Origin: Streptomyces sp. P9-A2
Lineage (GTDB): Bacteria > Actinomycetota > Actinomycetes > Streptomycetales > Streptomycetaceae
Length of the DNA: 64,000 nucleotides
NCBI RefSeq assembly: GCF_036634175.1
Contig: NZ_JAZIFX010000001.1
Location: 8,060,001 to 8,124,000, forward strand
Reading direction: 5' to 3'
Shown here: positions 54,553 through 62,567 of the stretch, in pieces
Layout: each line of letters opens with the position of its first letter
Numbering within the stretch: the stretch's first letter is position 1
Made by a program: the position numbers and the translations under genes
Notes under the pieces: generated by a model
Told to the model about the DNA's origin: nothing
What the model saw: only the letters and a program-made list of their open reading frames with translations
The model's database searches: none

Positions 54553-54595
54553 GCCGGCCCGTGCCCCGGGTCTGAGCCCCGGGGCACGGGCCGGC
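54553..54595. terminator. tandem hairpin B (18 bp)
   Basis: Arms 54553-54570 and 54578-54595 match perfectly over 18 bp with a 7-nt loop, 8 bp after hairpin A. Together they isolate the convergent small gene and the GH92 gene. Confidence 0.7.
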
Positions 54596-54634
54596 TGCCT
54601 CGTCGGCCGTCGCGGGACGCGGTGGCGCCGGCCC

Positions 54635-57600
54635 TCAGCGCCCGGCCGCCGGTGCGGGCGGCACCGGCATCCCCGCCTCGGTCACGTACTTCGTGCCGTC
54701 GTCGTACTTGGTGACGGTGAACGAGTCCAGCACCTCGCCGACCTTCTTGTCGGTGGTCGACCGGTCGTCCCACTTGGCCGCGACGACAGCCTCGTAGTGG
54801 AGCCGGTCCTTCGTGACCCGGATCCCCTGGAACGTGGAGGTGTGACCGGCGCGGACCACCTGCGTCGCGCCGTTGCGGGTCCACACGTTGTCCTCCGCGG
54901 GGGCGAGTTCGTAGTACTTCGGCCCCGAGACGGCCACCGTGTAGACGGGCCCGGTCGTCACGCCGGGCGTGCCGGTGGCGTCCTCGTCGGCGAACCCGCG
55001 GGCGTACACGTGGTCGTGGCCCATCAGCACCAGGTCGATGCCGCTGCTCTGGAACACGGGGAGCCAGGCGTCGCGCACCGCCTTCTCGTCGCGGCCCTCG
55101 GCACCGGAGAAGACCGGCTGGTGGAAGACCGCCACCGCCCACTTGCCCGGGTTGTCCTCGACGGCCGCGTCCAGCCAGCGGCCCTGCATGTCCAGCCAGA
55201 GATTCTCGGGATCGGGGCAGTTCTCCGTGCACGCCGGCAGGTCGTCCGGGGTCATCAGCCGGCGCGCGTCACCCGTGCTGGCGTTGAGGGAGAGGAACCG
55301 CACCCCCTGGTAGTCGGTGAAGTACGCGGTCTCGGCGAGGGCCTCGGCCATGTGCGTCTCGTACGCCGCCCGCTGCCGTTCGGCGGGACTGTCGTCGCGG
55401 GCCGGGGTGCCGCCCGGACCGTTGCCCGGGTACTCGAACGTCGACTTCCACTTCTTCAGGAAGGTGTCGCCCGCGTACTCGTGATTGCCGGGCGCGGCGA
55501 TGACGTTGGTCGTCTGGCTGTAGCCGTCCATCGCGCCGAACCAGTCGCGCCACTCGCTGTCGTTGCCCGAGGTGTTGACCAGGTCACCCGCGTTGACACT
55601 GCCCACGGCGTCCGGATAGCGGTCGTAGGCCTGCTTCACCACCGGCGCCCACTTCGACGACAGCTCGTTCTGCGCGTCACCGAAGTAGAGGAAGGTGAAC
55701 TCCTCGCCCGCCGGGCGCGCCGTCGTGAACCGGTGGGCGGGACTGAACCGGTCGCCCGTGCCCACCCGGTACTCGTACTCGGTGCCGGGTGACAGACCGT
55801 CGATGACCGCGGAGTGCGTCCGCACCTGCTCGCCGCCCGCGGTCAGCTCCTCGTTGGCACGTGCGGGCACGGTCCGCCACCGCTCGCCGCCGGCCTCGCG
55901 GATCCGTACCTCGCCCGAGGTCAGGGCGGCGGCCGTGCTCCAGGTGACGGCCTGTGAGCTCTCCGGCTTCTCGGTCGGCGTCAGGACGATGCGCTCCGGA
56001 GCCGAACCGGGAACGTCCAGGTCCGGCTTGTCGGTGAGCGCGACGTCGAACACGTGCATGACACCGCGGTCGCTGCCCTGCGGCAGCACGACGGCGGCGA
56101 CCCGCTTCGCCGGATCCAGCAGCCGGGGCCGCGTGGCGAAGACCTTGGTCTCCACGGTGTCGGCACCGCCCGAGGCCCGGTTGCGTCCCGTGGTGGTCAC
56201 CAGGGGCTCGTTGCCGAACCGGTGGTCCGTCCCCGGCGTCCAGTCGGTGAACTGCACCGGCACCGACTGCGTGGAGCCGTCGGTGTACTCGACGACCGCG
56301 GTGCCCTGCGCCGGCCCGTTGGTGGCGAGACCGAGGAAGGAGACACCGGTGGCCCGGGCGCCGCCCAGCTCGATGCGCTGGCCGTGCGGAATCCAGTTGT
56401 CGGGCTGTCCGGGTCCGGTGTCGGGCCAGGTGAACTCGACGCCCGTGTCACCGAGCGGCAGCGTGGCGCCCGGCGCGGCCCCGGCCTCGGCCAGCCGCTC
56501 CCGCGACAGCGAGTTGTCGCTCAGGTCCAGCGAACCGAGATTGCCCCGGCCGTCCGGGGTGATGCCGATGTTGTTGCGGGCGTCGGAGCCGTCCGCGTAC
56601 GACGGGGGGACGTCGGCGGCGCCGGTACCCCAGGCGCCGGGCGTCCGCGCCATGCGGAAGTCGAGCGTGCCGCCCTCACGGGTGAAGCGCCCGTCGACCC
56701 AGGTCCGGGTGGTGGCCCGGCCGTTCACCTTCAGCGACTTCACGTAGTGCGCCTCGTCGCCGCCGGGCGACTTCAGCGTGATCCTCCGCCTGCTGTCGGC
56801 GCTGTCGATGGTGACCCGGTCGAACATGGGCCCGCTGACGACCAGTTCGGAGGTGCCCGGCACGGCGGGGAAGAGACCGATGCCGGCCCAGACGTACCAA
56901 CTGCTCAGCGAGCCGAGGTCGTCGTTGCCCGGCAGACCCCGCGGACTCGTGCCGTACATCTCGTCCACGGCCCGCCGCAGCACGTCCGCCGTACGGTGCG
57001 GCTGCCGCAGCCAGTTGTAGACGAACGGCATCGTGAAGCTGGGCTGGTTGCTCAGATAGGCGCCGGAGGTGTTGTACACGCCCGCGTCGAGAACGCGGGT
57101 GTGGTCGTCCAGGGCCTTGGTGGTGGCCTCGATGCCGCCGCGCTTGTCGATGAGCCCGCCCACGTTGTGCGGCACCATCCAGCCGTACTGGTAACCGGTG
57201 GCCTGCTCGAACTGGTTGCCCCGCTCACCCAGGCCGAAGCCGCGGTCGAATCCCGTCCGTTCCCGGGGCCGGATGTGGTCACTGGCGTCGTCGAACACGT
57301 TCTGCCAGTTCTGCGCCCGCACCATGTACCGGTCGTACGTCGCCCGGTCACCGAGGCGCTCGGCGAGCTGGGCGATACCGAAGTCGTCGACGGCGTACTC
57401 GAGCGTCTTCGACGTCGCGGAGTCGCCCTTGCGGTTCTCGATGAAACCGGCCGTCGCGTACTGGTAGGCGTGCCGGCGCAGCGTCGAGTCGGCGGGCAGG
57501 TCCTGCGTGGACCTCATCAGGCCGAGTGCGGCCCGCCGGTCGTAGTCGGTGGATCCGAAGGCGTCGATGGAGGCGACGACGGACTGCAGCGAGTCGCCGC

Positions 57601-58939
57601 TCATCTTCTGCTGCGCCTGGTTGAGGTGCGGCCAGTTGGGCCAACTGCCGGTCTGGCGCACCATGTCGGTGATCGACTGGTTGATGTCGCTGCCGACCTT
57701 CGGGAACAGCAGGGCGATCAGCTGGGCCTGGCTGCGGTAGATGTCCCAGCCCGCGTAAGTGACGTAGTGGTGACGGCCCTCGGTGACGCGGTGCACCTTT
57801 CCGTCGTAGCCCCGGTACTGGCCGTTCACATCGTCGAAGACATTCGGGTGCAGCAGCGCGTGGTAGAGAGCGGTGTAGAACTTCACCCGTTCCTCACGGC
57901 TGCCCCCGGCGGCGTCGACCGTGCCCAGCGCGTCCCGCCACACCCGCGCGGACTGCGCGCGCACCTGGTCGAAACCCTTGCCGCGGGTCTCGGTGGCCGC
58001 GTTGTGGGCCGCGTTCGCGACGCTGACGTAGCTGAGGCCGGTCTTCGCGGTGACCTTCGCCCCGCGGTCGAAGACCAGGTAGGCGCCAGCCCCGTGCTTG
58101 GTGTCGCCACCGGAGGCGCTGTCCGTGCCCGGCCGTGTCTTGTCGCCCTGCCAGGTGCCGTGGGCCTTCACGGGCCGGTCGAACGTGGTCGAGAAGTACG
58201 CCCGGTAGCGTCCGCCCTCGTCGCACACCGAGGCGGTCTCCACCCACCCGCTGACGGTCCTGCCCTCGACGTTCACCTCGCTGCCGAAGACCCGGTTGTT
58301 GGAACCGGCCACGTCGAACAGCAGCGTCGAGGAACCGTCGGAGGGGAAGTCGTACCGGCTCACCGCGGTGCGCGTGGTGGCGGTCAGTTCGGTCTCCACA
58401 CCGTTGGCGAGGTCCACCGAGTAGTAGCCGGGGTCCGCCTTCTCACCGTCGTGGTCGAAGCCCACGTAGTAGTCGGTGATCGACCCGGCCGGGCTGGACG
58501 GCAGTGAGCCGTCGGGGAGTTCGCCGGTGTAGGGCAGCACCGGGAAGTCGAAGCCGCTGTAGCGTCCTTCGCAGCCCGTTCCGGAGAGCCGGGTCATGCC
58601 GAAGCCGCGGATCTTGTCAGCGGTGTACTCGTAGCCCCCCTTCTGGTCGCCGTCCGAGGAGCGGTAGGTGGTGGGGGAGGACTGCACCATGCCGAACGGC
58701 ACCGTGGCACCCGGCCAGGTGTTCCCGTACGCGCTGTTCCCCTTGTTCTGCGTGGGGTCCAGCTCGGTGCCGATGAACGGGTCGACGGCGTCGAAAGCGG
58801 CGACCTCACGCCCCTGGGCGGCGGCACCGGACGCGGGAACCAGCCCGGTCACGAGCGTGCCGAGGGCCACAAGGGTGGCCAGGAGTCTGCGGCGCCCCGG
58901 CGGGGGCGTCGGTGGATTCGGCCTGTCGGACTTCCACAT
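54635..58939 (-). CDS. secreted GH92 alpha-mannosidase fused to calcineurin-type phosphatase
   Basis: 1434 residues. Signal peptide (RRRLLATLVALGTLVTGLVP) ending near AAAQG. GH92 region (~40-800): VDPFIGTELDPTQNKGNSAYGNTWPGATVPFGM (split as family start), TRLSGTGC, and GNDDLGSLSSWYVWAGIGLFPAVPG near its end, typical of calcium-dependent exo-alpha-mannosidases. A galactose-binding-like beta domain follows (~820-1000), a fibronectin-III-like purple-acid-phosphatase N-domain (SPGTEYEYRVG), then a metallophosphatase core with GDAQNE, NAGDLVN, APGNHEYAG, FHQPVF and LMGHDHVYARG. So one enzyme could remove alpha-mannose and phosphate from the same glycan. ATG at 58939; the further upstream in-frame ATG lacks a signal start. 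Confidence 0.92.
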   Translation of the reverse strand: MWKSDRPNPPTPPPGRRRLLATLVALGTLVTGLVPASGAAAQGREVAAFDAVDPFIGTELDPTQNKGNSAYGNTWPGATVPFGMVQSSPTTYRSSDGDQKGGYEYTADKIRGFGMTRLSGTGCEGRYSGFDFPVLPYTGELPDGSLPSSPAGSITDYYVGFDHDGEKADPGYYSVDLANGVETELTATTRTAVSRYDFPSDGSSTLLFDVAGSNNRVFGSEVNVEGRTVSGWVETASVCDEGGRYRAYFSTTFDRPVKAHGTWQGDKTRPGTDSASGGDTKHGAGAYLVFDRGAKVTAKTGLSYVSVANAAHNAATETRGKGFDQVRAQSARVWRDALGTVDAAGGSREERVKFYTALYHALLHPNVFDDVNGQYRGYDGKVHRVTEGRHHYVTYAGWDIYRSQAQLIALLFPKVGSDINQSITDMVRQTGSWPNWPHLNQAQQKMSGDSLQSVVASIDAFGSTDYDRRAALGLMRSTQDLPADSTLRRHAYQYATAGFIENRKGDSATSKTLEYAVDDFGIAQLAERLGDRATYDRYMVRAQNWQNVFDDASDHIRPRERTGFDRGFGLGERGNQFEQATGYQYGWMVPHNVGGLIDKRGGIEATTKALDDHTRVLDAGVYNTSGAYLSNQPSFTMPFVYNWLRQPHRTADVLRRAVDEMYGTSPRGLPGNDDLGSLSSWYVWAGIGLFPAVPGTSELVVSGPMFDRVTIDSADSRRRITLKSPGGDEAHYVKSLKVNGRATTRTWVDGRFTREGGTLDFRMARTPGAWGTGAADVPPSYADGSDARNNIGITPDGRGNLGSLDLSDNSLSRERLAEAGAAPGATLPLGDTGVEFTWPDTGPGQPDNWIPHGQRIELGGARATGVSFLGLATNGPAQGTAVVEYTDGSTQSVPVQFTDWTPGTDHRFGNEPLVTTTGRNRASGGADTVETKVFATRPRLLDPAKRVAAVVLPQGSDRGVMHVFDVALTDKPDLDVPGSAPERIVLTPTEKPESSQAVTWSTAAALTSGEVRIREAGGERWRTVPARANEELTAGGEQVRTHSAVIDGLSPGTEYEYRVGTGDRFSPAHRFTTARPAGEEFTFLYFGDAQNELSSKWAPVVKQAYDRYPDAVGSVNAGDLVNTSGNDSEWRDWFGAMDGYSQTTNVIAAPGNHEYAGDTFLKKWKSTFEYPGNGPGGTPARDDSPAERQRAAYETHMAEALAETAYFTDYQGVRFLSLNASTGDARRLMTPDDLPACTENCPDPENLWLDMQGRWLDAAVEDNPGKWAVAVFHQPVFSGAEGRDEKAVRDAWLPVFQSSGIDLVLMGHDHVYARGFADEDATGTPGVTTGPVYTVAVSGPKYYELAPAEDNVWTRNGATQVVRAGHTSTFQGIRVTKDRLHYEAVVAAKWDDRSTTDKKVGEVLDSFTVTKYDDGTKYVTEAGMPVPPAPAAGR

Positions 58940-59216
58940 GGCGGGGGTCGCCTCTGCTCTCGGTGGATGTGACAACGTTGTCCGTGTGGTTTCCGAAACC
59001 ACTGCGGATCACGTGCCTACAGTTCAACTCCCGCGGTACGCAGGAGGGAAGCCCTCGGGAAAGACCAAATGAACACCGGGAGAAGTGACACGCGCATGCC
59101 CCGAAGAGCGGGGAAGTCGTACAGGGAGCCATGCGTCCGCGTGTACGGCGACGAACCCGCCTTGTAGAGTTCGGCGATCCGGGCCACGCGGAGCCCGACG
59201 CCGTCAGGAGAGCGCC

Positions 59217-59417
59217 ATGGCCAAGGTCACCGTCACACTCGACGCCGAACTCGTCGTGGAAGTCATGGTCCTGGCCGGAGTCGGGTCGCCCCAGGACGCC
59301 GTCGAGGTCGTGGTGCGGGACTACATCGCCCGCGGCCACCGTACGGAGGCACGCACCGAACTCACGGACCGGAACCTGCACGAGACGGACGCCAAGCCCC
59401 AGGAGCCGCAGGGCTGA
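59217..59417 (+). CDS. VapB/ribbon-helix-helix-like small protein
   Basis: 66 residues, ATG with AGGAGA upstream. AKVTVTLDAELVVEVMVLAG and SPQDAVEVVVRDYIARGHR give the beta strand plus two helices of a DUF2191/VapB-type DNA-binding antitoxin. The C-terminal 20 residues are hydrophilic. No VapC (PIN) toxin gene follows; the next gene is convergent. It may be a solitary antitoxin or a small regulator. Confidence 0.65.
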   Translation: MAKVTVTLDAELVVEVMVLAGVGSPQDAVEVVVRDYIARGHRTEARTELTDRNLHETDAKPQEPQG

Positions 59418-59422
59418 CCCCG

Positions 59423-59454
59423 GGTGCGGGGCCCCGTCCCCAGGGCCCCGCACC
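59423..59454. terminator. 12-bp hairpin between convergent genes
   Basis: Arms 59423-59434 and 59443-59454, between the VapB-like and DUF2071 genes. Confidence 0.6.
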
Positions 59455-59498
59455 ACCGGAACTCGTCGCAGTGCGCCGGGCTTCGGCCTGTTGACACG

Positions 59499-60269
59499 TC
59501 AAGGGGTCCGGATGCCCGCCGGGCGGGCGGGACGTCCGAAGCGGGCGGGCACGCCCGGCGAGTAGAGGACGCTCACGGGACCGCCCACCGGCTTCGGCAG
59601 GCCCGCCGCCGTCACCAGGTCCTCCTCGCACTCGACCACCTCGGCGCGGTGCAGGGGCCAGCGAGGATGGGCGTTGGGCAGGTACATCGACCGGCCGAAG
59701 AAGGCGCCGTGCAGCCCCCAGCGAGCGGTCAGGAAGTGCTCCAGCTCGGTGGGTTCCCCGATTTGTTCGCCGACCCGCACGGTGATGCGGCTGTGGGCGC
59801 CGCGAGGGCCGGGCCAGCGCCGGGAACTGGTGTACGTGACGGTGGCGCCGCTGTGCCGGATGGCCATACGGGACCAGAGGTAGGGCATCCGGAAGCCGGC
59901 CCGGGCGACCGTCACGGGCAGCAGGCGGGAGGCGTCCAGGGAGAGGAACACCACGCCCCGGCGCCCGTGTTCGTCCACCGAGTAGAGGCGGACGTTGGTC
60001 TCGGGGAAGGTGCCGAGGTAGGGGAAACCGGGGAGGCGCAGCCATCCGACCCGGTGCATCCGGAAGGCCACCAGCCCGACGTAGGTGACGCCGTCCAGGG
60101 TGTCGGGCACGGTGCCGGGCGGCAGCAGAGGAGCCACGTCGGCCGGGTCCACGGCCCAGTGGAGGAAGGTCAGGTCGAGCCACGACTGGGTGAGCAGCGG
60201 ACGTGCGATCACCTCGGGCGGGTCGGCGGTGATGGGTTCCGGGGACGGGGGCGGCGGGGTCGGTGGCAT
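59499..60269 (-). CDS. DUF2071 (YqjF-type) protein
   Basis: 256 residues. Features of the family: LTQSWLDLTFLHWAVDPADVAPLLP, YVGLVAFRMHRVGWLRLPG, FPETNVRLYSVDEHGRRGVVFLSLDA, the WPLHRAEVVECEEDL segment. Bet v1/acetoacetate-decarboxylase-like fold; function unknown. The Pro-rich N-terminal ~15 residues may be untranslated. Stop and neighbouring terminators isolate it as a single-gene unit. Confidence 0.86.
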   Translation of the reverse strand: MPPTPPPPSPEPITADPPEVIARPLLTQSWLDLTFLHWAVDPADVAPLLPPGTVPDTLDGVTYVGLVAFRMHRVGWLRLPGFPYLGTFPETNVRLYSVDEHGRRGVVFLSLDASRLLPVTVARAGFRMPYLWSRMAIRHSGATVTYTSSRRWPGPRGAHSRITVRVGEQIGEPTELEHFLTARWGLHGAFFGRSMYLPNAHPRWPLHRAEVVECEEDLVTAAGLPKPVGGPVSVLYSPGVPARFGRPARPAGIRTP

Positions 60270-60352
60270 CGCAGCAGTATCCCAAGTGCCCCGGAAGGAA
60301 ACGTTGTCGGGGGCTCGAGGCGTACGACCGGCTGGCGACGCACGTCGTACGA

Positions 60353-60388
60353 AGCGCGCGGGAGTGGCGACCGCCACTCCCGCGCGCT
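60353..60388 (-). terminator. 17-bp perfect hairpin terminator
   Basis: Arms 60353-60369 and 60372-60388, 2-nt loop, 23 bp after the stop of the binding-protein gene. Confidence 0.75.
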
Positions 60389-60410
60389 CACCCGGATCGG
60401 GGCGCGGTTT

Positions 60411-61517
60411 CTACTTCACGCCGAGACCCGCGTCGTCCACCTCTTCCTTGTTCTCGGCCTTGAGCACCTTGTTCAGCGGTGCCAGGTCGTAGATGCCGTC
60501 CAAGGTGGGCTGCTTCAGCAGGCCGGCCTTCACCGCGTGCTGTGCCTGCGAGTCGAGCGTGGAGGCCAGCGGGTCGTCGAGGAAGGTGATGGACTCCCAG
60601 GCCGGGTCGAGGACGTCCTCGGGGAGGGCCTTGCCGGACAGTTCCTCGATGGCCTTGTTCGCGGAGGCCTTGGCCTTGTCGGGGTTGGCCTTGATCCAGT
60701 CGTTGGTCTTCACCGAACCGCGCAGCACGGCCTCGACGACGTCCGGGTGCTCCTCGAGGAACTTCTGCGACACGATGATGTTCGTGATCACGAACTTCTT
60801 GTCGGGCCACAGGTCGGCCTCGTCGAGCAGCACCTCGGCGCCCTCCGCGACCAGCCTGGACGCCGTCGGTTCCGGCACCCAGGCACCGTCGATCGAGCCG
60901 GACCTGTAGGCGTCGGGCGCCACCTTGTTGTCGGTGCGGACGACGGAGACGTCGCCCTTGCCGCTCTGCGCGTTGACCTTCCAGCCCTTCTCCGCGATCC
61001 AGTTGAGGAACGCGACGTCCTGGGTGTTGCCGAGCTGCGGGGTCGCGATCTTCTTGCCTTTGAGGTCGTCCTCGGACTTGATCCTGTCCGGGTTCACCAC
61101 CAGCTTCACGCCGCCGGAGGCGGAACCGCTGATGATGCGCAGGTTCTTGCCCTGGGACTTGGTGAATCCGTTGATGGAGGGGGAGGGGCCGATCCAGCCG
61201 ATGTCGATGGAACCGGCGTTCAGCGCCTCGATCTCGGACGGTCCGGCGTTGAAGGTCGCCGACTTGATCCTGGTGGCGCCGAGCTCCTTCTGCAGCAGGC
61301 CCTCCTCGACGCCCACCAGCGCGTTGGCGTGGGTGAGGTTCGGGAAGTAGCCGAGCTTCACCTCGTCGACGGACAGCTTCTCGGCGTCCGCCGCGACCTC
61401 GGACCGCTCGCCGTCGTCGGTGGACTCGGAGCCGTAGCCGCACGCGGTGAGCAGGAGGGGCAGTGTCGCGGTGACGGCTATGGCGCGCAGGAGAGTGAGC
61501 GGTCTGGCGGCAGACAC
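60411..61517 (-). CDS. sulfonate/nitrate-type ABC substrate-binding lipoprotein (SsuA-like)
   Basis: 368 residues. Lipobox LLTACGYGS at about residue 26. Then VKLGYFPNLTHANALVGVEEG, GPSEIEALNAGSIDIGWIGPSP, IISGSASGGVKLVV and WVPEPTASRLVAEGAEVL, matching the NMT1/SsuA/TauA-like fold that binds sulfonates, taurine or nitrate. No permease or ATPase gene is in the window (downstream is a terminator). A Cys-type leader peptide and hairpin upstream point to sulfur control. The start at 61517 carries a good lipoprotein signal. Confidence 0.9.
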   Translation of the reverse strand: MSAARPLTLLRAIAVTATLPLLLTACGYGSESTDDGERSEVAADAEKLSVDEVKLGYFPNLTHANALVGVEEGLLQKELGATRIKSATFNAGPSEIEALNAGSIDIGWIGPSPSINGFTKSQGKNLRIISGSASGGVKLVVNPDRIKSEDDLKGKKIATPQLGNTQDVAFLNWIAEKGWKVNAQSGKGDVSVVRTDNKVAPDAYRSGSIDGAWVPEPTASRLVAEGAEVLLDEADLWPDKKFVITNIIVSQKFLEEHPDVVEAVLRGSVKTNDWIKANPDKAKASANKAIEELSGKALPEDVLDPAWESITFLDDPLASTLDSQAQHAVKAGLLKQPTLDGIYDLAPLNKVLKAENKEEVDDAGLGVK

Positions 61518-61559
61518 GGAGGTGTCCTTTCGGGAATGGGTGAGGAGACGAAACGGCAG

Positions 61560-61591
61560 GGTGCGTTCCGGCGGGTCCGCCGGAACGCACC
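61560..61591 (-). promoter_or_regulatory. candidate attenuator hairpin upstream of the SsuA-like gene
   Basis: A 15-bp perfect stem (61560-61574 with 61577-61591, 2-nt loop) lies 43 bp before the coding start and about 200 bp after the leader-peptide stop. It could terminate transcription when the leader is translated normally. This role is inferred; it could also simply be a stabilising 5' hairpin. Confidence 0.5.
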
Positions 61592-61790
61592 GACGGGTGC
61601 GCCGGGCGCCGGGTCCCCGCTCACGGCCGGGCGTTACGCACGGCGCGGGCGGACGAGACCGGGGTGGGCGGGGCGCGGCGGTGAGCTGCGCGGAGCCCGC
61701 GCGCCCCGTGGGCGGGCCGCATCGGGCGTGCCGGGCGGCGGGCAGTCCGCTGACGGACCCTCCGGACCCGAAGGCCCGCAGTCGGGCTGC

Positions 61791-61919
61791 CTAGAGGAGG
61801 GATCGCCGGGGCGCGGAGTGACGACAGATGGCGCTCGACGTGCGGCCGAAGTCGATGTGGCGGCGCGAGGTCAGGTGGGGCAGGGGGCGAACCGCACGGA
61901 CGGGCGTACGCATGGCCAT
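61791..61919 (-). CDS. Cys-containing leader peptide (cysteine-responsive type)
   Basis: A 42-residue frame MAMRTPVRAVRPLPHLTSRR followed by HIDFGRTSSAICRH... The core SRRHIDFGRTSSAIC closely matches the putative leader peptides (typically RRHVDLGRxSSAIC) upstream of Streptomyces sulfur-assimilation genes. An AGGGGGG stretch precedes the start (61919; alternative ATG 61913). Its single Cys codon near the end is the expected sensor of cysteine-tRNA supply. It precedes the SsuA-like gene by about 270 bp on the same strand. Confidence 0.75.
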   Translation of the reverse strand: MAMRTPVRAVRPLPHLTSRRHIDFGRTSSAICRHSAPRRSLL

Positions 61920-61931
61920 GACCGCCCCCCT

Positions 61932-61965
61932 GATCCCTAGTTTTCCTACCTGGTTGCTAGGGATC
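61932..61965 (-). promoter_or_regulatory. inverted repeat GATCCCTAG...CTAGGGATC
   Basis: 9-bp arms 16 bp apart, just upstream of the leader peptide. The half site (TCCCTA/TAGGGA) recurs at 63916-63938 upstream of the flavoprotein gene. A regulator site, possibly for the Rrf2 protein, is inferred. Confidence 0.5.
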
Positions 61966-62055
61966 GTGGCAGAAGACGGCGCCCGCCCCAAGGGGGTATT
62001 CATATGCTGGATGGAGTCATCTCATGATCTGACACTCGGCTGGTCGGCCGGTGTG

Positions 62056-62514
62056 TCAGGGGTTCACCCAGGCGTCCGGAGTCTCGGTCAACGCCGCGAC
62101 ATCGGCGGGCAGTTCGGCAGCGGCGACATCGGCCAGCGACACGCCCTCGAGGATCTCGCGGACATTGGACCGCAGTGCGATCCACAGGGGCAGCAGCGAC
62201 TGGGCCGGCCCGGAGTAGGACAGGTCCGGCGGGCGGACCCCGCGCACCGAGACCAGTGGCCCGTCCACGACACGTATGACATCGGCGATGCTGATGGACT
62301 CGGCCGGCCTGGCCAGCCGGTACCCGCCGTTGCCGCCGCGCTGGCTGAGGACGAGCCCGCCCCGGCGCATGTCGTTCAGAATGCCTTCGAGGAACTTGTG
62401 CGGAATGTCCTGGGCGTCGGCGATGGCCTCGGTCTTGAGGGGGGCGTCGTCCCGTGGGGCAGCGAGCTGCAACGCGGCCCGTACCGCGTAGTCCGCCCTG
62501 GCTGAGATCCGCAT
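62056..62514 (-). CDS. Rrf2-family transcriptional regulator without cysteines
   Basis: 152 residues. Rrf2 fold: MRISARADYAVRAALQLA at the start, IPHKFLEGILNDMRRGGLVLS recognition helix, RGGNGGYRLARPAESISIADVIRVVDG wing and linker (split here for the family signature). There is no Cys in the whole protein, so it cannot bind a FeS cluster as IscR and NsrR do; this matches CymR-type cysteine-metabolism regulators. It sits between a Cys-attenuated binding protein and a flavoprotein of sulfonate type, so it probably controls sulfur use. ATG at 62514. Confidence 0.9.
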   Translation of the reverse strand: MRISARADYAVRAALQLAAPRDDAPLKTEAIADAQDIPHKFLEGILNDMRRGGLVLSQRGGNGGYRLARPAESISIADVIRVVDGPLVSVRGVRPPDLSYSGPAQSLLPLWIALRSNVREILEGVSLADVAAAELPADVAALTETPDAWVNP

Positions 62515-62567
62515 ATCCGTAGTATCCCGCACGCCGTGGCCGGTGTCCGGCGCGGGTCCCCGGACGA

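Noticed and set aside
56054..58507. Plus-strand frame of 817 codons opposite the GH92-phosphatase gene
   Set aside because: Antisense shadow, Val/Gly/Arg-biased, no ribosome site or domain.
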